A stretch of DNA of 17,699 nucleotides from Gaiellasilicea sp035575835. Lineage in GTDB: Bacteria; Actinomycetota; Thermoleophilia; Gaiellales; Gaiellaceae. The notes below the pieces were generated by a model. It saw nothing but the letters and a program-made list of their open reading frames with translations, did no database searches and had not been told where the DNA came from. Position numbers and translations under genes: made by a program. Position 1 is the first letter of the stretch. Each line of letters begins with the position of its first letter. Below are positions 13,739-17,699 of the stretch, in pieces. The stretch is from NCBI GenBank assembly GCA_035575835.1, contig DATLXM010000136.1:1-17699 (forward strand), written 5' to 3'.

Positions 13739-15877
13739 TTACAGGTTCCCTGCCAGCGCGATCAGCGTGGCAGCGTGCTCGGCGGTGAGGGCCTTGCCGC
13801 TCTGGGCCTCCACCTGATTGATGTAGTTCTTGAGATCGGCTTCCTTGCCGCGCGCGTCGGCCCTCTCGGCCGCTTCGAGCTTGGCGCAGAGCGCGTGCGC
13901 GACTCCGTCCTTGGTCACATACGCCTTCGTCAGCTCGCAGAGGCTCGCGAACGTGACGCCGACGCTGACGGTGTCGCGGTACTCGGTGACCCCGCCGTCG
14001 TCGTCACGAACCTTGCCGCCGACGCTCCGGGTCCCAACCGCAAGGGTCGGACAGGACGCCGTGGTGGCGGCCGTGAACGCTCCGTAGCCGGAACCGCAGT
14101 CGAACGCGTAGGTGAGCCCGGGCTCGTCCGCCGCCGCGGCGTCGTCCGGATTCGTGAACGAGAGCGTGAACGCCGAGCCCGCGAGCGCTGACTCGGGAGC
14201 GTTGAACGTCGCCGTGGGAGCGACGTTCGTCACCGTGACCGTCGCCTCGTCGGTCGAGCTGAGCCCACCGCTGTCGGTGACGTGGACGCGGACGGTCTTC
14301 GAGACGGGTCCATCGAGCGTCGCCGCCGAGAAGCTCGTGCTCGCGCCGGTCGCGTCGTCGAACGCACCGTCGTTGTCGAGATCCCACGCGTACGTGAGCG
14401 CACCGCCGTCGACGTCCGTCGCAGAGGCCGTGAGCGTGACCGCGCCACCCTCGGCGACGGTGTACGGGCCGCCTGCATCGGCGACCGGCGGGCTGTTCAT
14501 GTGGATCCCGAGCACGACGGGGTCGTGATCGGAGGCCCGGTAAGGCGTCGGTGCGTAGAACGTGTTCACCTGGTTCGCCGTCTTGAACTCGACGTTGTAG
14601 TCGAGCACGATCGGCTCGTCCGGGTTGATGTGCCAGTCGGTCGCGCCCGTCACCTGCGAGGCGAGCGAGGACGTGGCGAGCGCGTGGTCGAGGTAGCCCG
14701 ACTCGCCATTGAACACGTACGAGTAGGGGGCGAGGCCGCCGAACTGACGGAGGAGGTTCGTGAATCCGCCGTTCGTGAACGCCGTGATCGGATCCTCGAA
14801 CGTGTAGGCGTTCATGTCGCCGATCAGGAGAAAGTCGGGGTCACCGCTTCCCGTCGGATCAGTTGCGATCCAGTCGACGAGGGCACGGGCCGCGTTCGTC
14901 CTCGTCTGGTTGCAGTTGCCCTGACCGTCCGCGATGTCCGGATCGCCGGCGCAGGGCGAGCCCTTCGACTTCAGGTGGTTGACGATCACGGTCAGCTTCC
15001 CGCCACTGGCGTTCTGGCGAAAGGTCTGCGCGAGCGACGGGCGGCTCCGCGTGTCGTCGAAGCGCGGATCAACGGCCGAGGTGATGATCCTGTGGAGGCC
15101 GACCGGCGAGACCGCCGCCGGCTTGTAGATCAGGGCGACCTTGATCGCATCGCCGCCGATCACACCCGTGTCGATGAACGCGTACGTTCCCGGCGCGGTG
15201 GCGTTGTTCAGCCCCGCGACGAGGTCTTCGATTGCGCTGTTGCCCGTTGCGTCGTTCTCGATCTCCATCAGCCCCACGACGTCGGCGTCGATCGCCTTCA
15301 GGGCCGCGATGATCTTCACGCGCTGACGGTCGAACTCGAACGCGGTGGTGGCACCGCGAGAGGTCGGGTACCCGCCGCCCGTGCCGTCACCGTTGAAGTA
15401 GTTGAGAACGTTGAAGGAGGCGATCTTGAGGTTGCCTCCGACCGCTTCGGGCGCGGCCGTTCGCGGGTTCGTCGGAGCGAACACGACCGGCTCGACGGGC
15501 TGAATCCGGTAGTTGCTGAACCGGAAGTCCATGACGCCGTTGAGGCCCGAGGTCGAGTAGCCGACCCGGAGCGTGTTGCTCGCGGAGAGGCCGCCAGCCG
15601 GATGCACGGTGGGATCGATGTTCTGGAAGTTGACGCCGTCGTCGAGGATGATCCGGCTTCGGTTGTTCTCGGCGAGCTGCGCTACCGCTGCCGCGCCCGG
15701 AGTCGTGACGGCCGTCGGGATGTAGAGACGGCCGACACCGGACAGGCTGACCTCGCCGAAGCGTCCCAGGCTGAACACCTCGGTTGCGGTGAGGGTCTGG
15801 TCGAAGTGCACGCGCATCCCCTCGAACCGCTCGAGGTCGGTGATGCTCGCGACGGGGAGACTGACTGAGGCGACAGC
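13739..15877 (-). CDS. Catalytic and C-terminal part of the ExeM/NucH extracellular endonuclease
   Basis: About 712 residues of open frame carry an intact endonuclease/exonuclease/phosphatase domain: LKIASFNVLNYFNGDGTGG, DVVGLMEIEND (catalytic Glu), VNHLKSKGSPCAGD, LLIGDMNAYTFED and YRASDHDPVVLG. A PKD domain follows (PPVADAGGPYTVAEGG, then YAWDLDNDGAFDD), then an Ig-like stretch. A helical tail of FIMAH type, with LCELTKAYV and LCAKLEAAERA, then INQVEAQSGKAL, closes the protein. It should degrade extracellular DNA or RNA. Family similarity begins at VASVSLPVASITDLERFEG; the open frame continues to 16072, but that part is antisense to the inverted segment and is not native sequence. The signal peptide is lost, so the product, if made, would stay in the cell. 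An internal ATG at 15815-15817 is a possible start. Confidence 0.85.
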   Translation of the reverse strand, partial: AVASVSLPVASITDLERFEGMRVHFDQTLTATEVFSLGRFGEVSLSGVGRLYIPTAVTTPGAAAVAQLAENNRSRIILDDGVNFQNIDPTVHPAGGLSASNTLRVGYSTSGLNGVMDFRFSNYRIQPVEPVVFAPTNPRTAAPEAVGGNLKIASFNVLNYFNGDGTGGGYPTSRGATTAFEFDRQRVKIIAALKAIDADVVGLMEIENDATGNSAIEDLVAGLNNATAPGTYAFIDTGVIGGDAIKVALIYKPAAVSPVGLHRIITSAVDPRFDDTRSRPSLAQTFRQNASGGKLTVIVNHLKSKGSPCAGDPDIADGQGNCNQTRTNAARALVDWIATDPTGSGDPDFLLIGDMNAYTFEDPITAFTNGGFTNLLRQFGGLAPYSYVFNGESGYLDHALATSSLASQVTGATDWHINPDEPIVLDYNVEFKTANQVNTFYAPTPYRASDHDPVVLGIHMNSPPVADAGGPYTVAEGGAVTLTASATDVDGGALTYAWDLDNDGAFDDATGASTSFSAATLDGPVSKTVRVHVTDSGGLSSTDEATVTVTNVAPTATFNAPESALAGSAFTLSFTNPDDAAAADEPGLTYAFDCGSGYGAFTAATTASCPTLAVGTRSVGGKVRDDDGGVTEYRDTVSVGVTFASLCELTKAYVTKDGVAHALCAKLEAAERADARGKEADLKNYINQVEAQSGKALTAEHAATLIALAGNL

Positions 15878-15883
15878 TCGACG
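15877..15883 (+). repeat. Left breakpoint microhomology of the nuclease-gene inversion
   Basis: CTCGACG at 15877-15883 is the exact reverse complement of CGTCGAG at 16541-16547. The two copies sit at the two ends of the inverted segment, where the reading switches strand. Seven bases is too short for RecA-dependent recombination but typical for microhomology-mediated inversion or amplification/assembly chimeras. Confidence 0.5.
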
Positions 15884-16536
15884 ACGCCACTCGGCTGCAA
15901 CGGTGCGGCCACGGCGTGCTCCGCCGCTGCACTCACGCAGATCGTCGATCTCGTCGGCTGGGGCGCCGCTACCTTCTTCGAGGGAAGCGCCCCCGCTCCC
16001 GCGACCGCGAACGCGACCGCGTCCCTGCGCAACGGAGCACAGGCTGCGTCGACACCGATCAGAACGGCGCAAACCTCGTCACCGGCTCTCCGCTGCCTCG
16101 CAACCTCCTCAGCCCTCGCATCTCTGCGTGGCGGGGGACACGGCGCCTTCGGTCGTTTCGACGACCCCGACGGCCGGCGCGACGAACGTCTCCCCGTCCA
16201 GCGACATCACGATCACCTTCTCCGAGCCGGTCAACGTCAGTGGCAGCTGGTTCACGATCAGCTGCGCCACGAGCGGCGCGCACACCGCGACCGTCTCGGG
16301 CGGCCCGTCCGACTTCACGCTCGACCCGGCAACGAGCTTCCGGGCGAACGAGTCGTGCACCGTCAACGTTCTTGCCGCCAACGTGACGGATCAGGATGCG
16401 CTCGATCCCCCAGACAACATGGCGGCGGACTACTCCTTCGGCTTCCAGACCGCGGACGTCTTCCTGTGCGGAGAGCCGGCAACGGCGATCCACGACGTTC
16501 AGGGCAGCGGCCTTGCGTCGCCGATGTCCGGAATCG

Positions 16537-16818
16537 TCACCGTCGAGGCAGCGGAGTGATCGTGTTGCTCGCGTCCCCGAGGTTGTTCCCGGTCGAGCCC
16601 GAGCTTCCGTACTGGATCGACCAGCCGGAGAGGGACTGCGGAGCACCGCTCCGGTTGAGCAGCTCGACGTAGTCCTGCTTGTAGGTCGCGCCGCTGTTGC
16701 CGCCGCCGCCGTACACCTGGCTGATGACGACGTTGCCGGCCGCGAAAGCGTTCCCGACCCCAACAAGCGCGATGAGCGCCGCGCTGGCTGCGATCAGCCG
16801 CAGTCGAAAGTGAGACAC
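16537..16818 (-). CDS. N-terminal part of the ExeM/NucH nuclease: signal peptide and half lamin-tail domain
   Basis: The 93-residue open frame starts with a Sec signal peptide (MSHFRLRLIAASAALIALVG, cleavage near AFA-A). The start of a lamin-tail domain follows: NVVISQVYGGGGNSGATYKQ, then DYVELLNRSGAPQSLSGWSI and YGSSGSTGNNLGDASNTITP. Native sequence stops at about 16548; the last few residues (PRR, stop) are read through the inversion junction. The GTG start at 16816-16818 has a strong GGGGAGGA seven bases upstream, so the gene was translated until recently. On its own it would give a small secreted half-domain of no obvious use. Confidence 0.75.
   Translation of the reverse strand: MSHFRLRLIAASAALIALVGVGNAFAAGNVVISQVYGGGGNSGATYKQDYVELLNRSGAPQSLSGWSIQYGSSGSTGNNLGDASNTITPLPRR
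16541..16547 (-). repeat. Right breakpoint microhomology of the nuclease-gene inversion
   Basis: This is the inverted partner of 15877-15883. The plus strand reads CGTCGAG as the last native bases of the inverted segment (V-T-V-E); native minus-strand coding of the N-terminal part resumes just beyond it. Confidence 0.5.
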
Positions 16819-16930
16819 GTGTATTCCTCCCCTGATTTTTTGACCAGCTCCCCCAGAACAAGGCGTGGCTCAAACGGCCCAGCGCCTAGCGGGACTCTAG
16901 CCCCTCTTCCGGCTGGTGCCAACCCCGGAT

Positions 16931-16959
16931 TCGACTTCTTCACGGCCCGCAGGCATACT
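16931..16959 (+). promoter_or_regulatory. Predicted promoter of the rsgA leader
   Basis: TCGACT (16931-16936) and CATACT (16954-16959) each match four of six consensus bases and are separated by exactly 17 bp. Transcription would start near 16966, just upstream of the leader-peptide Shine-Dalgarno. No better candidate is seen between 16819 and 16978, a stretch that otherwise holds nothing I can identify. Confidence 0.4.
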
Positions 16960-16993
16960 TCGAGACGTTCCGACGACGAAGGAGGTGCGACAG

Positions 16994-17038
16994 ATGACCC
17001 AGTCTGCTCCCTTCGCCTCTAGAGCCTCGCGGCTCTAA
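16994..17038 (+). CDS. 14-residue leader peptide upstream of rsgA
   Basis: The ORF encodes MTQSAPFASRASRL followed by TAA. It is preceded by AAGGAGGT (16979-16986), a full match to the anti-Shine-Dalgarno, with a seven-base spacer; this is the best ribosome-binding site in the window. The last nine codons overlap the 5' arm, loop and 3' arm of a hairpin (17015-17041). The peptide has a tandem A-S-R repeat ending two residues before the stop. It lies 109 bp upstream of rsgA on the same strand. By its position, strong initiation signal and overlap with RNA structure it looks like a regulatory leader rather than a functional small protein. Conservation cannot be tested here. Confidence 0.6.
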   Translation: MTQSAPFASRASRL

Positions 17039-17141
17039 GGCGCCGTCGGCCCACACCTTCGGCGACTCCTGAGCCCGCGAGCCGCACGGCCCTGCTCTCG
17101 ACGGCGCGTGCCTTTCGCACCTACCCTTCTCGCTCAAGGAG
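17015..17141 (+). promoter_or_regulatory. Candidate translational attenuator in the rsgA 5' leader
   Basis: Four helices can be drawn. Helix A pairs 17015-17026 with 17031-17041 (11 bp, one bulge, loop TCGC) over the leader-peptide end. Helix B pairs 17066-17073 (CTCCTGAG) with 17133-17141 (CTCAAGGAG), 8 bp with one bulged A, covering the rsgA Shine-Dalgarno. Helix C pairs 17026-17035 (CTCGCGGCTC) with 17071-17081 (GAGCCCGCGAG), 10 bp with one bulge; it uses the loop and 3' arm of A and the GAG of B, so it competes with both. Helix D pairs 17040-17048 with 17099-17107 (GCGCCGTCG/CGACGGCGC, 9 bp). A ribosome held on the leader would open A, allow C, weaken B and free the rsgA start. No U-tract is present, so control would act on translation. 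Confidence 0.5.
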
Positions 17142-17147
17142 ACTCGC

Positions 17148-17699
17148 TTGTTCGCACTGGAAGACCTCGGCTGGACTGACAGCCACACGATCGACTTCGA
17201 GCCCCACGCCGCGGCCGGGCTCGTTCCCGGACGCGTTTCGGAGCAGCACCGCGGCGCCTACGTCGTCTTCCTCGAAGACGGCGAGATCCGGGCTGACACC
17301 GCCGGGCGCCTCTCGCACGAGGCGAGCGGCTTCGGCGACCTGCCCGCCGTCGGGGACTGGGTCGCGGTCGCGTTCCGCCCGTCCGAGAACACGGGCACGA
17401 TCCAGGCCGTCCTTCCCCGGAGGACGAAGTTCTCGCGCAAGGTGGCTCTTTCGGCGAGCCAGGAGCAGGTGGTCGCGGCGAACGTCGACACCGTCTTCCT
17501 GCTCAGCTCGCTGAACGAGGACCTGAACCTGCGTCGGATGGAGCGGTATCTGACGCTCGCGTGGGAGAGCGGCGCCCGCCCGGTGATCATCCTGACGAAG
17601 ACCGACCTCAGCGCCCACGTCGAGCCCCTGGTGCTCGAGGTCGAGGCGATCGCGTTCGGCGTGCCCGTGCACGCGATCTCGAGCCTGACCGGCGACGGC
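17148..17699 (+). CDS. rsgA: Ribosome small-subunit-dependent GTPase A, N-terminal part (runs off right edge)
   Basis: The 184 visible residues cover the N-terminal OB-fold (about 25-110; GRVSEQHRGAYVVFLEDGEI, then LPAVGDWVAV, and RRTKFSRKVA) and the start of the circularly permuted GTPase domain: ANVDTVFLLSSLNEDLNLRR, MERYLTLAWESGARPVIIL, the G4-type motif TKTD (150-153) and a G5-type SSLTGDG at the edge. The P-loop (G1) should follow beyond the window, as expected in the G4-G5-G1-G2-G3 order of this family. RsgA binds the 30S subunit and checks its late maturation using GTP. The TTG at 17148-17150 is chosen because AAGGAG lies six bases upstream and the protein opens as homologues do. Its Shine-Dalgarno can be paired by an upstream anti-SD segment, suggesting regulated translation. 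Confidence 0.92.
   Translation, partial: MFALEDLGWTDSHTIDFEPHAAAGLVPGRVSEQHRGAYVVFLEDGEIRADTAGRLSHEASGFGDLPAVGDWVAVAFRPSENTGTIQAVLPRRTKFSRKVALSASQEQVVAANVDTVFLLSSLNEDLNLRRMERYLTLAWESGARPVIILTKTDLSAHVEPLVLEVEAIAFGVPVHAISSLTGDG

Larger units (their letters stand above)
15875..16547 (+). pseudogene. Inverted middle segment of the ExeM/NucH gene (lamin-tail end + Ig-like domain)
   Basis: The plus strand encodes three consecutive pieces in three frames. From 15875 to about 16040 it reads STTPLGCNGAATACS, then ALTQIVDLVGWGAATFFEGS (lamin-tail C-terminal half). From about 16041 to 16112 it reads GCVDTDQNGANLVTGSPLPR (end of that domain). From about 16115 to 16547 it reads DTAPSVVSTTPTAGATNV, then SDITITFSEPVNVSGSW, NVLAANVTDQDALDPPDN and GEPATAIHDVQGSGLASPMS (bacterial Ig-like domain and linker). 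Both frame changes are equivalent to loss of one base, the second next to a run of C. These pieces are what the flanking minus-strand fragments lack, so this is the same gene turned around. The plus-strand frame ends in a TGA at 16557-16559, just past the junction. Confidence 0.75.
13739..16818 (-). pseudogene. Extracellular nuclease gene (ExeM/NucH type) disrupted by an internal inversion
   Basis: Read on the minus strand from 16818, the gene should encode, in order, a signal peptide, a lamin-tail domain, an Ig-like domain, an ExeM-type linker, the endonuclease domain, a PKD domain and a helical tail. The first part (16545-16818) and the last part (13739-15877) are in place. The middle (end of lamin tail, Ig-like domain, start of linker) lies inverted at 15875-16547 on the plus strand. 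Compared with my memory of family members, about 40 residues are missing at one junction and about 100 at the other. The inverted piece has two frameshifts. No single protein can be made from this arrangement. Either the gene is a recent pseudogene or the assembly is wrong here. Confidence 0.75.

Noticed and set aside
14282..15868. Plus-strand frame opposite the nuclease catalytic domain
   Set aside because: Antisense shadow; the minus strand has all endonuclease/exonuclease/phosphatase motifs.
15878..16072. N-terminal extension of the minus-strand nuclease frame
   Set aside because: It is the antisense of the inverted segment and has no signal peptide or family similarity, so it is not a native start region.
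15875..16552. Site-specific invertible switch (shufflon-like)
   Set aside because: No recombinase gene, the end repeats are only 7 bp, and coding sequence appears to be missing at both junctions, so flipping back would not restore the gene.
16834..16840. T-run as a terminator
   Set aside because: No stem precedes it on either strand; it lies just upstream of the nuclease Shine-Dalgarno.
1..17699. CRISPR arrays, tRNA or rRNA genes, insertion sequences, phage genes
   Set aside because: No regularly spaced repeats, no recognisable tRNA/rRNA sequence, and no transposase or integrase frame were seen on either strand.

Overview
The window is very GC-rich, densely packed bacterial DNA. An F420-type PPOX protein, GTG/TTG starts, few-base gene overlaps, an ExeM/NucH nuclease with a FIMAH-like tail and the codon use together suggest an actinobacterium, possibly Thermoleophilia-like. 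No rRNA or tRNA is present to settle the taxonomy.

Layout. Positions 1-90 (-) hold the start of an aldehyde dehydrogenase gene, divergent from a flavin amine oxidase (302-1870, +). A PPOX/F420-type oxidoreductase (1918-2319, -) is divergent from a five-Asp-box BNR propeller protein (2348-3403, +), which overlaps a MoaD/ThiS-like ubiquitin-fold protein (3394-3642, +). A BMP-family nucleoside-binding lipoprotein (3639-4688, -) is divergent from a NrtR-like regulator with a dead Nudix box (4718-5416, +). A secreted protein of unknown function follows (5528-6106, +). Next is a signalling cluster: a NarL-type response regulator (6103-6735, -), a histidine-kinase-like protein without an ATPase domain (6842-7438, +) and a stand-alone receiver (7435-7827, +).

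From 12040 down to 7794 on the minus strand runs a tight four-gene unit: azlC, azlD, a choline-kinase-like phosphotransferase and a dimethylglycine/sarcosine-dehydrogenase-like flavoprotein with a GcvT tail. Upstream of it, behind a strong hairpin, lie a secreted 5'-nucleotidase (12110-13711, -) and an ExeM/NucH extracellular nuclease gene (13739-16818). These two fit extracellular nucleic-acid scavenging: the nuclease makes nucleotides, the nucleotidase removes phosphate, and a nucleoside-binding lipoprotein such as the one at 3639-4688 could feed import. That last link is inference.

Two observations stand out. First, the nuclease gene is broken in an unusual way. Its N-terminal part (16545-16818) and catalytic/C-terminal part (13739-15877) are on the minus strand, but the segment that belongs between them lies inverted on the plus strand (15875-16547). 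That segment carries two frameshifts, and a 7-bp inverted microhomology sits at its ends. Second, the partial rsgA gene at the right edge (17148-17699, +) is preceded by a 14-codon leader peptide with a perfect Shine-Dalgarno. The leader end lies in a hairpin, and alternative pairings downstream can reach the rsgA ribosome-binding site. This is the architecture of a translational attenuator, which I do not know to be described for rsgA.
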